A program made the position numbers and the translations under genes. 64,000 nucleotides of DNA, taken from the NCBI RefSeq assembly GCF_014961315.1, contig NZ_CP063141.1, forward strand, positions 496,001 to 560,000. The letters run 5' to 3'. Positions 52,994 through 62,581 of this stretch are shown here, piece after piece. The stretch's first letter is position 1; each line of letters starts with the position of its first letter. Under the pieces are notes generated by a model, which searched no databases, was not told the DNA's origin, and saw nothing but the letters and a program-made list of their open reading frames with translations. The DNA comes from Thermoflavifilum sp. (GTDB lineage Bacteria > Bacteroidota > Bacteroidia > Chitinophagales > Chitinophagaceae).

Positions 52994-55108
52994 TTAAGAA
53001 ATTTTACTCCAGTTATTTTTTCTCCGATCTTGCTGTAAATAATCAAGCAGGCATCGGTTTTCCGGTTTCATCAACAGGGGATCTTCTTCCACCAGCTGTA
53101 AAGCCGCCTGACGTGCAGTCATCAACAAATCGGCATCCTGCACCACATCGGCCAGTTTAAATTCGATGACGCCGCTCTGTCGGGTTCCTTCGATATCGCC
53201 CGGGCCACGGAGCTGGAGGTCTTTTTCAGCAATCAAAAAACCATTATCGGTCTGCGTGATTACCCGGATGCGTTCCATAGCTTCCTTGCCGATTTCGGGG
53301 GCAGTGAGCATGATGCAATACGATGCATGTTCGCCCCGGCCCACCCTTCCCCTGAGCTGATGAAGCTGAGAAAGACCAAATTTTTCAGCACTTTCGATGA
53401 CCATGATCGTGGCATTGGGCACGTGCACGCCCACTTCAATCACCGTGGTAGCCACCATGATATGAGTGATCCCCTGAACGAAACGTTGCATATTGGTATG
53501 CCGGACTTCGGGGGATTGCTGACCATGTACCATGCTGATGCGGAATTCCGGCTCCGGGAAATAAGCTTTCACCTCTTCATATCCACGCATCAGGTTTTCA
53601 TAATCGAGTTTTTCCGATTCTTCGATCAGGGGGTACACGATATAGGCCTGCCGGCCTTCCCGAATTTGCGATTTCACGAAATCCATCACCTGGTGTCGTC
53701 TGTCGCTGGTACGGTGCACGGTCATCACTTTTTTTCTACCCGGGGGCAACTGGTCGATTACCGAAACATCTAAATCGCCGTACACGGTCATGGCCAGGGT
53801 ACGCGGAATGGGTGTGGCCGTCATCACCAGCACATGCGGTGGGATTTCGCTTTTTTCCCAGAGAGCTGCCCGCTGAGCCACGCCGAAGCGATGCTGTTCG
53901 TCGATCACGGCCAATCCAAGCCGGGCAAACTGTACGGTATCTTCAATCAGGGCATGCGTGCCGATGAGCAGGTGAATATGTCCGGAATTGATCCCTTCCA
54001 GGATTTGTTTACGGGCCTGTCCTCTTACGCTACCGGTGAGCAAAGCTACTTCAACGGGCAAGTCGTCGAGTAAGGCCCGGATATGGCTAAAATGTTGCTG
54101 GGCGAGGATCTCGGTAGGGGCCATCAAGCAGGCCTGGAAGCCGTTATCTACGGCCAGCAACATGCTCAGTAAAGCCACGATGGTCTTGCCGCTGCCTACA
54201 TCGCCCTGCAAGAGGCGGTTCATTTGATGACCGGTATTTGTGTCGCGGCGAATTTCACGAATCACACGTTTCTGAGCATCGGTAAGGCTGAACGGAAGGC
54301 GTTGATACAAAGCATGAAAGCGTTCTCCCACCTGCTCGAATTTCCACCCTCTGGATTGCTCGTGATGCTGATGTCGCAACATGGCCATTCGTAGCTGGGA
54401 AAGAAATAACTCCTCAAACTTCAGCCGGCGGCGAGCCGCTTCGGCCTCGGATGAGCTATTCGGAAAATGAATGGCCCGGAAGGCCTTAGCCCTTTCCATT
54501 AACTGATAAGTCTGCAGGATGCTTTCGGGCAGGTTTTCAGGAATATCCTGATCCCGGATTTTTTCCCAGAAAGCCGCCATGATACGGGCTATTCCTCTGC
54601 TGTTAAGCCCACGCGATTTGAGTTTTTCTGTAGAGGGATAGACCGGCTCAAAAGCCCAGCCGGCTTGTGGTGTATGGGGATCGTTTAATTCCGGATGAAC
54701 AATTTGCGGAATGCCGTTAAAAAAGGAAAGTCGGCCAAAAGCCAGATAGGTTTTGCCGGATTGGAGGCTTTTTTTCACCCATTGCCAGCCATTAAACCAG
54801 ATCAGCTGAAGAAATCCGGTGTCGTCGTGTAATTCGGCAACGAGACGAGATGCGTTGCTCCATCGTCCACCCTCCACCTGGTGGATTTGTGTGATGACAC
54901 CTTTTACCTGTGCGTATTCCTGTTCGCTTGTAAGTCTGGCGATGGGGGTGATTTCCGAGCGATCGTAATACCGATAGGGGAAGAGCATCAATAAGTCGCG
55001 ACCCGTGAAAATCTGAAGTTCTTTTTTCAACAGCTCTGCACGCTGGGGCCCCACCCCTTTGATGTACTCTACCGGAATCTGCCATATGGGTGTTACGGAT
55101 GCCGGCAT
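52994..55108 (-). CDS. recG: ATP-dependent DNA helicase RecG
   Basis: Branch-migrating helicase for stalled forks and Holliday junctions. The N-terminal wedge/OB region contains VKGVITQIHQVEGG; helicase motif I is LLQGDVGSGKTIVALL, motif II is LAVIDEQHRFGVAQR, motif III is VMTATPIPRTLAMT, and the late motifs are MVATTVIEVGVHVPNATIMV and QLRGRVGRGEHASYC. 704 aa from the ATG at 55108. The frame continues to 55168 but would overlap the gltA stop, so the shorter start is preferred. It follows gltA with a 37-base gap on the same strand. Confidence 0.96.
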   Translation of the reverse strand: MPASVTPIWQIPVEYIKGVGPQRAELLKKELQIFTGRDLLMLFPYRYYDRSEITPIARLTSEQEYAQVKGVITQIHQVEGGRWSNASRLVAELHDDTGFLQLIWFNGWQWVKKSLQSGKTYLAFGRLSFFNGIPQIVHPELNDPHTPQAGWAFEPVYPSTEKLKSRGLNSRGIARIMAAFWEKIRDQDIPENLPESILQTYQLMERAKAFRAIHFPNSSSEAEAARRRLKFEELFLSQLRMAMLRHQHHEQSRGWKFEQVGERFHALYQRLPFSLTDAQKRVIREIRRDTNTGHQMNRLLQGDVGSGKTIVALLSMLLAVDNGFQACLMAPTEILAQQHFSHIRALLDDLPVEVALLTGSVRGQARKQILEGINSGHIHLLIGTHALIEDTVQFARLGLAVIDEQHRFGVAQRAALWEKSEIPPHVLVMTATPIPRTLAMTVYGDLDVSVIDQLPPGRKKVMTVHRTSDRRHQVMDFVKSQIREGRQAYIVYPLIEESEKLDYENLMRGYEEVKAYFPEPEFRISMVHGQQSPEVRHTNMQRFVQGITHIMVATTVIEVGVHVPNATIMVIESAEKFGLSQLHQLRGRVGRGEHASYCIMLTAPEIGKEAMERIRVITQTDNGFLIAEKDLQLRGPGDIEGTRQSGVIEFKLADVVQDADLLMTARQAALQLVEEDPLLMKPENRCLLDYLQQDRRKNNWSKIS

Positions 55109-55145
55109 AGCCAATATATCGATCAACAATCTCGGTGCGTATGCG

Positions 55146-56501
55146 TCAGGATTCTTCGCTACCTGCATGCGTGGAATGCTCTACAGACTGGAGCTGCCCT
55201 TTGACGAATTGCTCCAGCCACTCGGTAGTTACCGATTTAGGTCGTTCGATAGGCAGGCCCAGTGCACGATCCCAGCACAGTGAAGCAAGCACGCCCAGTG
55301 ACCGGGAAACGCCAAACAGTACGGTGTAAAACTCATATTCCACCAGTCCATAATGTTCCAGCAGGGCTCCGGAATGTGCATCCACATTGGGCCAGGGGTT
55401 TTTCACCTTACCCAGTTCCTGCAAAATGGGCGGCACGACTTCATAGATACGCCATACCAGATTCACCAGCTCATCGTCGGGCAGGTGTTTTTTAGCAAAA
55501 TCCATCTGGGCCAGAAAACGAGGGTCTGTCTGACGTAACACAGCATGGCCGTAACCGGGAATCACTTTTCCTTCACTCAGGGTTTTATGCACAAAAGCTG
55601 CTATCTGTTCTTTGCTGGGCAATCCTCCACCCAGTTCCTGCTGCATGTTTTTGATCCATTTGATGACTTCTTGATTGGCAAGTCCATGCAGGGGGCCCGC
55701 CAGTCCATTCATCCCGGCGGAGAAAGCCAGGTAGGGATCGCTCAGGGCCGAGCCCACCAGATGTACGGTATGTGCACTCACATTGCCTCCTTCATGATCG
55801 GCATGAATAGTCATGTAAAGCCGCATCAGCTCATAAAAGCTCTCATCGTCGTAGCCAAGCATGTGTGCAAAATTCGCTGCCCAGTCGAGGGAATGATCAG
55901 GCTGAATATTATCGCCACCTTTATACTTGCGACGGTAGATATAAGCCGCAATACGGGGCAGGCGGGCAATCAGGTTCATAGCATCTTCAAACGTGTAGTC
56001 CCAGTAATCGGCTTTGCTCATTTTCCCTGCAGCATAAGCTTTAGCAAACCGCGATTCCGTTTGCATGGCCATGATGCCTACCGTAAACATGGTCATGGGA
56101 TGAGTTGATAATGGCAATGCGTCAATAGCATCGAAAACATGGTTGGGCACATGCGAGCGCCGCCCCCATGCGTTGGCCATATCCGTAACTTCCTGTTCGG
56201 TGGGCAATTCGCCCAGCAACATCAAATAAAATAATCCCTCCGGTAAAGGTTCATTGCCACCTGGAGCCTTAGGCAATTGCTTGCGCAGCTGCGGAATGGA
56301 ATATCCACGAAATCGAATACCTTCATTAGGATCCAGTAAAGAAGTCTCCGTTACCAGTCCAATCACACCCCGCATGCCCTGATATACCTGCGATAAAGTA
56401 ATCTCACCAATTTTGGTATGACCATATTCCTGGATCAATTGCCTGACACGGCCTGCCTGTTCATCGGCTTTTGCCTTGAATTTTTCTTTTAATGTGCTCA
56501 T
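55146..56501 (-). CDS. gltA: Citrate synthase
   Basis: Condenses acetyl-CoA with oxaloacetate, entering the TCA cycle. Active-site segments are MTIHADHEGGNVSAHTVHLV (first His), GPLHGLANQEV (second His) and PGYGHAVLRQTDPRFLAQ with the Arg cluster; the catalytic Asp lies in PWPNVDAHSGALLEHYG. 451 aa with an N-terminal extension common in this phylum. It is likely transcribed from a -7 element about 95 bases upstream, with an 85-base leader in which nothing else was recognised, and is followed by recG. Together with the PEP carboxylase at the window start it makes oxaloacetate-linked metabolism visible here. Confidence 0.96.
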   Translation of the reverse strand: MSTLKEKFKAKADEQAGRVRQLIQEYGHTKIGEITLSQVYQGMRGVIGLVTETSLLDPNEGIRFRGYSIPQLRKQLPKAPGGNEPLPEGLFYLMLLGELPTEQEVTDMANAWGRRSHVPNHVFDAIDALPLSTHPMTMFTVGIMAMQTESRFAKAYAAGKMSKADYWDYTFEDAMNLIARLPRIAAYIYRRKYKGGDNIQPDHSLDWAANFAHMLGYDDESFYELMRLYMTIHADHEGGNVSAHTVHLVGSALSDPYLAFSAGMNGLAGPLHGLANQEVIKWIKNMQQELGGGLPSKEQIAAFVHKTLSEGKVIPGYGHAVLRQTDPRFLAQMDFAKKHLPDDELVNLVWRIYEVVPPILQELGKVKNPWPNVDAHSGALLEHYGLVEYEFYTVLFGVSRSLGVLASLCWDRALGLPIERPKSVTTEWLEQFVKGQLQSVEHSTHAGSEES

Positions 56502-56593
56502 ACGACCGGTTTTAATGCTGAATAAACCATCATCTCCTTAAATGGATGATTTTTGACGACATCCAACGGATAGGCGATGTTGCTACAATTGTA

Positions 56594-56601
56594 CAAATTT
56601 A
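56594..56601 (-). promoter_or_regulatory. -7 element for gltA
   Basis: The minus strand reads TAAATTTG in the 190-base gap between the LptF/G permease and gltA. It predicts a leader of about 85 bases; no -33 TTTG at 19-bp spacing. Confidence 0.45.
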
Positions 56602-56691
56602 GGAATTTCATGGCAGGCAGCAGGTGAACATTTCAAACATAGCCGGCAATTGTGAACTGTTTCTGCAAGACAAGATCAATACCCGCTGATT

Positions 56692-57771
56692 TTATTTAGG
56701 TGCGCGACGCAACAGTGCAAAGGCAACCGCCCCGAATAATAGATTGGGAAGCCATACCGCTACAAACGGCGAAAGGTTGCCCTTTACAGAAAACGTATAA
56801 GAAAATTGCAATACCACGATATATGCCGAACCAATTACAATGCCGATCGCCAGATGTAATCCGCTGCCACCTCGCACCTTGCGACTGGCAATAGCCACAC
56901 CGATTAGTGTAAGAATCACAACAGCCACCGCAGAAGCATCACGACGGTATTTTTCTACGTACAGCGCATTGATGCCTTCACTCCCGCGGAGCTTTTCACG
57001 AGCAATATAGGCATTCAATTCGGGTGTGGTAAGGGTTTCTGTGATATTGCTGCGTTGAATCAAATCTTCTGGAACCAACGGAATCTTCAGGCTGGTATCG
57101 TTTAGCTGCCTGGCCGTTTCCTGCAGGCCATTGAAAGTGCGAATCACACAGGGACCTGTATTCCAGGCTTTATGTGTGGAATCCCAGCGTACGTTCTGCG
57201 CTTCCAGCCGATAATACATGTCCTGATCACGAATTTTTTCCAGCTTAAACCCGGATGCATATTTGTAGATCGGATCGTAAATGTACATGGTGATGTAGGT
57301 GAAGCTATCAATCCGCAGATGCACATTGCTGATTTGTTTGCTTTCATCAATGTCGTTCACATATTTATCTTCAAAAGCATCCCTGATCCTATCTGCGTGC
57401 GGAACTACCCATCTGTTACCTGCCCAGAGCATCACACACAACATGACCCCTCCTACCCAGTAAGCGCGCAACATGCGTCGGAAGCTGATGCCCGCACTTA
57501 ACATGGCGATGATTTCAGAACGGTAAGCCAGACGGGATGTAAAAAAAATAACCGCAATAAATACAAACAATGGAAACAAAAGCGCGGCAATATGAGGTAT
57601 AAAACCGATGTAATATTCAAAAATCAGTTGTTTCACCGTAAGATGGCTTTTTACAAAATCATCCAGCTTTTCGGAAATGTCAATGACCACGGTGATCACA
57701 ATCAAAATACCAATGGCATAAAAAAAAGTGCCGAGAAATTTACGCAGGATATACCAGTCGAGTTTACGCAT
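56692..57771 (-). CDS. LptF/LptG-family permease
   Basis: Inner-membrane half of the LptB2FG lipopolysaccharide extractor. N-terminal helices begin with MRKLDWYILRKFLGTFFYA; FTSRLAYRSEIIAMLSAGISF is the coupling-helix region characteristic of the family. A periplasmic beta-jellyroll follows (about 130-260), then three C-terminal helices with IGVAIASRKVRGGSGLHLAIG. 359 aa from the ATG at 57771. Whether it is LptF or LptG is not decided by sequence; a second family member runs off the right end of the window. It lies in its own unit with a -7 element upstream. Confidence 0.92.
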   Translation of the reverse strand: MRKLDWYILRKFLGTFFYAIGILIVITVVIDISEKLDDFVKSHLTVKQLIFEYYIGFIPHIAALLFPLFVFIAVIFFTSRLAYRSEIIAMLSAGISFRRMLRAYWVGGVMLCVMLWAGNRWVVPHADRIRDAFEDKYVNDIDESKQISNVHLRIDSFTYITMYIYDPIYKYASGFKLEKIRDQDMYYRLEAQNVRWDSTHKAWNTGPCVIRTFNGLQETARQLNDTSLKIPLVPEDLIQRSNITETLTTPELNAYIAREKLRGSEGINALYVEKYRRDASAVAVVILTLIGVAIASRKVRGGSGLHLAIGIVIGSAYIVVLQFSYTFSVKGNLSPFVAVWLPNLLFGAVAFALLRRAPK

Positions 57772-57800
57772 GTGCAAATCCATTGGCTCAATCAGGCCAA

Positions 57801-57808
57801 CAAAGATA
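57801..57808 (-). promoter_or_regulatory. -7 element for the LptF/G gene
   Basis: The minus strand reads TATCTTTG, ending 30 bases before the ATG at 57771. Confidence 0.45.
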
Positions 57809-57891
57809 GTGTTTTACACTTCGGCCAGGTCATCAATGTGTAGAGGTGGACGGGATTTTACATTATTTTAGCTGCCGATAAGTTGCATTGC

Positions 57892-59445
57892 ATGCACCCC
57901 CAGGCCAGATCGCACATTCATGCCATTTTCCCGGTGATTTTCATTACCACCCTTTTGCATCTCGTGCTTGCCTTTTCGCTTCCATTGGGCAATGATGAAG
58001 TGTATTACTGGACTTATGCACTACATCCGGCATGGAGTTATTTTGATCATCCACCCATCGTGGGCTGGCTTATCTGGCTCAGCACATGGGGCACGCGTTT
58101 GCATCAAGAATTGTTTGTACGAGCAGGTGCGGTACTCTGTTCGGCCATCACCATGTATGTGGTTTACGATACGGGCCGGATCATACGGAATGAGCGGACG
58201 GGGTTGATTGCTGCAATATTGTATGCTGCCGACCTGTATAGCAGCATTGTAGCAGGTGTGTTCATATTACCCGATTCCGCGCAAATCCTCTTCTGGTGGC
58301 TGGCCTTGCGCAGTTTGTTGCGCATAGCTCATGAACATACCGGCAAATCCCGCGCCTGGCTGGCTTTTGGAGCCTGGACGGGATTGGCCACCCTGAGCAA
58401 AATTCATGGAATTTTTCTGTGGGCTGGTGCAGGACTTTACCTGCTGTTGTTTCGTCGGGAAGTATGGAAAAAATGGTATGTCTATGTTGCAGCAGCCATC
58501 AGCCTGATATGCATGATTCCCATATTGATCTGGAATGTGCAACATCATTTTATCACCTATGCCTATCATAGCCAGCGCGTGAGCTTAACACAATCGCATC
58601 TGCATCTGAATTATTTTTTAACCGAAATACTGGGCGAATGTTTTTATCATAATCCGGTGATCTATCTATGGATCTGGATTTGCCTGGTGCAAGTTTTTCG
58701 AAAAAAATATCAAGCCTGTACTGTACAAACCATACGTGTATTGCTTTGCTGCAGCCTGCCTTTAATTGCCATCTTACTGGGTGTATCGCTTTTTCGCAGC
58801 ATTTTGCCACACTGGAGCGGACCGGCCTATAGCAGCCTGCTTTTGCTGGTAGCAGCCCGGCTGGATGCTCGTTATAATAACCTGAAAAAAATTCCTGCTA
58901 CAGTTAAATGGGCCACAGGAATCACCCTAACTATTATCCTTGCGGGATGGTGGATCATCATGGATTATCCGGGTACCCTTGGCAGTCATGACCGCATGGA
59001 ATATGGATCGGGCGATTTTACACTCGATATGTATGGATGGCGTCAGATCGGTAAGTCCTTTCAACACATGTATCAACAGGACCAGCGCGAAGGTGTCATG
59101 CAAAAAAACGCATTTATTATCTCCAATAAATGGTTTCCTCTGGCACATGAACAATTTTACATCAGCTATTATACACATCAACCTGTTCAAGGCATTGGGG
59201 CCGTGGATGATTTACATGAATATGCTATATGGCGCCCACAGGCACGTGAGTTGCAACAAGGTGATGATGCCTACTGCATTGTTCCCTCCAATTATTTTAT
59301 AGATGTAACTGCACATTTTGGACACCTGTTCCAGAAGATTGATACGCCTGTGGTCATGCTGCAATACCGGGGAGGAAAGCTGGCAAGGAAATTTTTTATT
59401 TATCGGTTACACCATTTTCAACCACATGCATTAACCAAAAATTAA
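57892..59445 (+). CDS. GT39-type (ArnT/PMT-like) membrane glycosyltransferase
   Basis: Polytopic GT-C enzyme transferring a sugar from a polyprenyl-phosphate donor outside the inner membrane. The first helix is followed by the acidic loop GNDEVYYWTYALHPAWSYFD, where Asp-Glu is the catalytic signature of the PMT/ArnT group, and HPPIVGWLIWLSTW. About ten further helices and a C-terminal soluble domain follow. 517 aa from the ATG at 57892. With the PAP2 phosphatase next to it (which can recycle polyprenyl pyrophosphate) and two GT2 genes in the window, a role in lipid A or surface glycan modification is reasonable but inferred. Confidence 0.88.
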   Translation: MHPQARSHIHAIFPVIFITTLLHLVLAFSLPLGNDEVYYWTYALHPAWSYFDHPPIVGWLIWLSTWGTRLHQELFVRAGAVLCSAITMYVVYDTGRIIRNERTGLIAAILYAADLYSSIVAGVFILPDSAQILFWWLALRSLLRIAHEHTGKSRAWLAFGAWTGLATLSKIHGIFLWAGAGLYLLLFRREVWKKWYVYVAAAISLICMIPILIWNVQHHFITYAYHSQRVSLTQSHLHLNYFLTEILGECFYHNPVIYLWIWICLVQVFRKKYQACTVQTIRVLLCCSLPLIAILLGVSLFRSILPHWSGPAYSSLLLLVAARLDARYNNLKKIPATVKWATGITLTIILAGWWIIMDYPGTLGSHDRMEYGSGDFTLDMYGWRQIGKSFQHMYQQDQREGVMQKNAFIISNKWFPLAHEQFYISYYTHQPVQGIGAVDDLHEYAIWRPQARELQQGDDAYCIVPSNYFIDVTAHFGHLFQKIDTPVVMLQYRGGKLARKFFIYRLHHFQPHALTKN

Positions 59446-59525
59446 TTTCCACTTCCAATTTTCTTCAGCATCCATTTCTAATTTGCTTTCGTTTCAATAA
59501 ATTTGGAAAATCGAGTAATGCATAC

Positions 59526-60173
59526 ATGAACTTGTATCCTTTGATGCTGCTCAGCCATATCTTTATTTCCCATGTTATACAGGAATGGGATGTTCATTTA
59601 CTTGAAAAATTAAACATTCATCATGCTCCGATATGGGATGCAGCAATGAATGTAATCACCTACACAGCTGCTTATATTACGATTGCCATTCCGCTGATCT
59701 GCCTCATCGTGGCTTTCACGCAAAAAGATGCTTTCCTCCGCATTAAAGCCTGGTTTCTGATATCCTGTTTGGTCACAGCCAGTTTGCTGGCATCAGGAAT
59801 CAAGCAGGCGGTACAGCGGCCAAGACCCTGGCATAGTTATCAGATGATCGAAAAGAAAACCGAGGGTGGAGGCTGGTCGTTCCCTTCCGGGCACACCACG
59901 GGTGCTTTTGCACTGGCCTTTGCTATGGGGGTGGCTTTTCGAAAAAAGAAATGGATGCTGCCCGTGATGGTGGGATGGGCCTGTGTGGTGGGTTATTCGC
60001 GCATGGATCTGGGTGTACATTATCCCTCAGATGTACTGGGTGGAATGCTCACAGCCGCAGCTACGGTAGCACTCAATTATCTTTTTTTCAAAAAAGGATT
60101 TCAACGATACCGGGAACTATGGTCATATCCTTATGATACGGCAAAATCGGATATACAGGATTCACAATCTTGA
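59526..60173 (+). CDS. PAP2-family membrane phosphatase
   Basis: Type 2 phosphatidic-acid phosphatase-like protein, 215 aa with about six helices. The three catalytic motifs are complete: KQAVQRPRP, SFPSGHTTGAF and SRMDLGVHYPSDVLGG (nucleophilic His in the last). Substrates in this family include undecaprenyl pyrophosphate and lipid A phosphates. It stands 80 bases after the GT39 gene on the same strand and overlaps the convergent tgt stop by 12 bases. Confidence 0.9.
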   Translation: MNLYPLMLLSHIFISHVIQEWDVHLLEKLNIHHAPIWDAAMNVITYTAAYITIAIPLICLIVAFTQKDAFLRIKAWFLISCLVTASLLASGIKQAVQRPRPWHSYQMIEKKTEGGGWSFPSGHTTGAFALAFAMGVAFRKKKWMLPVMVGWACVVGYSRMDLGVHYPSDVLGGMLTAAATVALNYLFFKKGFQRYRELWSYPYDTAKSDIQDSQS

Positions 60174-61295
60174 TTTTAACCTGGGTATAAGCTCATTTTT
60201 CCAGGATAAAAAATCGCCCTGCAGAATATGTTTTCTCGCTTCCCTGACCAGTTGCAGATAAAAACTGAGGTTGTGCAGGGTGGCAATTTGCAAGCCGGAG
60301 ATTTCACTGGAAACAAACAGATGCCGCAGATATGCTTTTGAATAGTATGTACTGACGGGGCCCTCGGTATATTCATCGATTACTGAAAAATCGGTTGCCC
60401 ATTTTTTATTTCGAATGTTGATGATGCCCTGCCAGGTGAATAACATGCCATTGCGCCCATTTCGAGTAGGCATGACACAATCGAACATATCCACTCCAAG
60501 TGCGATGCTTTCCAAAATATTCCAGGGCGTGCCCACGCCCATTAAATAGCGTGGTTTGCTGGCGGGTAAAATTTCATTGACCAGAGCCGTAATTTCGTAC
60601 ATCATTTCCTCGGGCTCACCCACGCTGAGCCCTCCGATAGCATAGCCGGCCGTGGATTTTGCAGCAATATATTCGGCCGAGGCCTTGCGCAAATCTGGAA
60701 ATACGCTTCCCTGCACAATTGGAAACAGGGTTTGTGAATAACCATATAAGCCCTGTTCTTGAAAACAGGCCATACAGGCATCAAGCCAGCGATGGGTGAG
60801 TTGTACAGAGTTCCGGGCATAAGCATGCGTACAGGGATAAGGTGCACATTCATCAAAAGCCATCACAATATCGGCCCCAATTCTGCGCTGGATTTCCATT
60901 ACACGCTGGGGAGAAAAAAAATGTTTGGATCCATCAATATGCGATTGAAACCATACACCCTCTTCGGTAATCTTACGGATTTTAGCCAGTGAAAACACCT
61001 GATAGCCGCCGCTATCGGTAAGCAAAGCTCGATTCCAGTGCATGAAGCGATGCAGCCCCCCGGCTTCCTGTAACACCTCAGTACCCGGACGCAAATACAA
61101 ATGATAGGTGTTTCCCAGAATGATAGGAGCCTGTAAATCCTGCTCGAGCTGTTGCTGCAAGAGTGTTTTCACGGTGCCGGCCGTGCCCACGGGCATGAAA
61201 ATAGGCGTTTCAATGACACCATGATCGGTGGTCAAGCATCCGGCCCGAGCGCGGGTGTGTACATCTTCCTGAACAATATGAAAACCTATAGCCAT
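60162..61295 (-). CDS. tgt: tRNA-guanine transglycosylase lacking the zinc cysteines
   Basis: Exchanges guanine 34 for preQ1 in tRNAs with GUN anticodons (queuosine pathway). The TIM-barrel shows FMPVGTAGTVK, LTDSGGYQVFSL with the catalytic Asp, GGLSVGEPEEMMYE, PRYLMGVGTPWNIL and the nucleophile region FDCVMPTRNGRNG. At residues about 303-318, where the family has CxCxxC for zinc, the sequence reads EYTEGPVSTYYSKAY, with no Cys at all; the zinc-ligand His region LHNLSFY remains. 377 aa from the ATG at 61295. A -7 element only 10 bases upstream implies an almost leaderless mRNA. Confidence 0.94.
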   Translation of the reverse strand: MAIGFHIVQEDVHTRARAGCLTTDHGVIETPIFMPVGTAGTVKTLLQQQLEQDLQAPIILGNTYHLYLRPGTEVLQEAGGLHRFMHWNRALLTDSGGYQVFSLAKIRKITEEGVWFQSHIDGSKHFFSPQRVMEIQRRIGADIVMAFDECAPYPCTHAYARNSVQLTHRWLDACMACFQEQGLYGYSQTLFPIVQGSVFPDLRKASAEYIAAKSTAGYAIGGLSVGEPEEMMYEITALVNEILPASKPRYLMGVGTPWNILESIALGVDMFDCVMPTRNGRNGMLFTWQGIINIRNKKWATDFSVIDEYTEGPVSTYYSKAYLRHLFVSSEISGLQIATLHNLSFYLQLVREARKHILQGDFLSWKNELIPRLKSRL

Positions 61296-61304
61296 AAACG
61301 GCAG

Positions 61305-61312
61305 CAAAGTTA
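61305..61312 (-). promoter_or_regulatory. -7 element for tgt
   Basis: The minus strand reads TAACTTTG, ending 10 bases before the tgt ATG, so the predicted start site is within a few bases of the start codon. Confidence 0.4.
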
Positions 61313-61359
61313 TCCGGAAAATATCGGATATGCCTTATCGAACAGATGCATAAATTTAG

Positions 61360-61367
61360 TAGGTTTG
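61360..61367 (+). promoter_or_regulatory. -7 element for the second GT2 gene
   Basis: TAGGTTTG matches TAnnTTTG, 30 bases before the ATG at 61397; divergent with the tgt element. Confidence 0.4.
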
Positions 61368-61396
61368 CATCCGCCTGAAAGGCACTGTTGCTCAAT

Positions 61397-62566
61397 ATGC
61401 CACCTGTAGATTTACCCCTGCTGATCTGGATTGCTTTTTTGATTGTTGCCTGTGTGCAAATCTTTTATTATCTGTTTTTTTTCAGGCGGCTGGCTTTTTA
61501 TAAGATAGAAGATCAGATTACAGCACAACACACGGAATATCCGTTGAGCATCATTATTTGTGCGCGGGATGCAGAACATCTGCTTCGCAAAAACATGCAT
61601 TACTGGTTGCAGCAGCGCTATGTTAAACCCGATGGTAAACCCAATTATGAATTGCTGATTGTCGATCATTGTTCGGAAGATGATACGGCACGTTATGTAC
61701 ATCAACTCAGCAGTGCATATCCGCACCTGCGATTATTGCGCTTATATCAGCAGGCCAAGGGCATTGCCGGAAAAAAGTTCCCACTATCCATGGGCATCAA
61801 AAGCGCTGCCTATGCACATGTATTGTTAACTGATGCTGATTGCAGACCCGCTTCGGTATGGTGGGCAAGTCATATGAGCCAGGGGTTTCAACCTGAAAAA
61901 GAAATTGTGTTAGGTTATGGTGCTTATGAAAAACAACCCGGATGGTTGAATAAGGTCATTCGATACGATGCCTTCTTCAGTGCACTGCAATATCTGTCGT
62001 TTGCGCTTGCCGGGTATCCTTACATGGGCGTGGGCCGAAACCTGGCTTATCAGAAAGCCTTATTCTTCCGCCATAAGGGATTTACTTCGCATCAGCATAT
62101 TCCTTCGGGCGACGACGATCTGTTTATCAATCAGGCGGCCAACCGCCATAATGTATCTGTAATTTTACATCCCGATGCTTTTACCTATTCTCCCGCTCGC
62201 AAATCCTGGAAATCGTGGTGGTCGCAGAAGAAACGACATTTAAGTACTGGAAAATATTATCATCGTTCTGATCAGCTGCGCCTGGGCATGTATGCTGCTT
62301 CACATGTAGGCTTTTATTTACTGCTTTTGCTCGTTTTAATTTTTCCACCACGTCATCTGCCGCATCTGCTGTTCTGGTCTATCACGCTGGGCATGGTATT
62401 TTGCAGATGGATCGTACAACATATCATTTTGCGAAAAAGTATGCAGGTGTTGAAAGAAGATGATTTAAAGCCCTATTATCTGTTATTCGATATCGCTTAT
62501 TGTTTGTATTTTCTTATTTTTATGCCTCTTGCATTCAAGCGAAAAGTAAACAGCGAGTGGTCATAA
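61397..62566 (+). CDS. Membrane-bound glycosyltransferase family 2
   Basis: 389 residues: one N-terminal helix (LLIWIAFLIVACVQIFYYLFF), a GT-A catalytic domain with LSIIICARDAEHLL, VDHCSEDDT and LLTDADCRPAS (the D-x-D site), the GDDDLFINQAA segment as catalytic base, and WSQKKRHLSTGKYY, which corresponds to the QxxRW motif of processive enzymes. Three C-terminal helices follow. The layout matches polysaccharide-synthase-type GT2 proteins such as ceramide or cellulose synthase relatives; the acceptor is unknown. It probably forms a unit with rsmG, which starts 15 bases downstream. Confidence 0.9.
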   Translation: MPPVDLPLLIWIAFLIVACVQIFYYLFFFRRLAFYKIEDQITAQHTEYPLSIIICARDAEHLLRKNMHYWLQQRYVKPDGKPNYELLIVDHCSEDDTARYVHQLSSAYPHLRLLRLYQQAKGIAGKKFPLSMGIKSAAYAHVLLTDADCRPASVWWASHMSQGFQPEKEIVLGYGAYEKQPGWLNKVIRYDAFFSALQYLSFALAGYPYMGVGRNLAYQKALFFRHKGFTSHQHIPSGDDDLFINQAANRHNVSVILHPDAFTYSPARKSWKSWWSQKKRHLSTGKYYHRSDQLRLGMYAASHVGFYLLLLLVLIFPPRHLPHLLFWSITLGMVFCRWIVQHIILRKSMQVLKEDDLKPYYLLFDIAYCLYFLIFMPLAFKRKVNSEWS

Positions 62567-62581
62567 AATTGTTTACCATAC

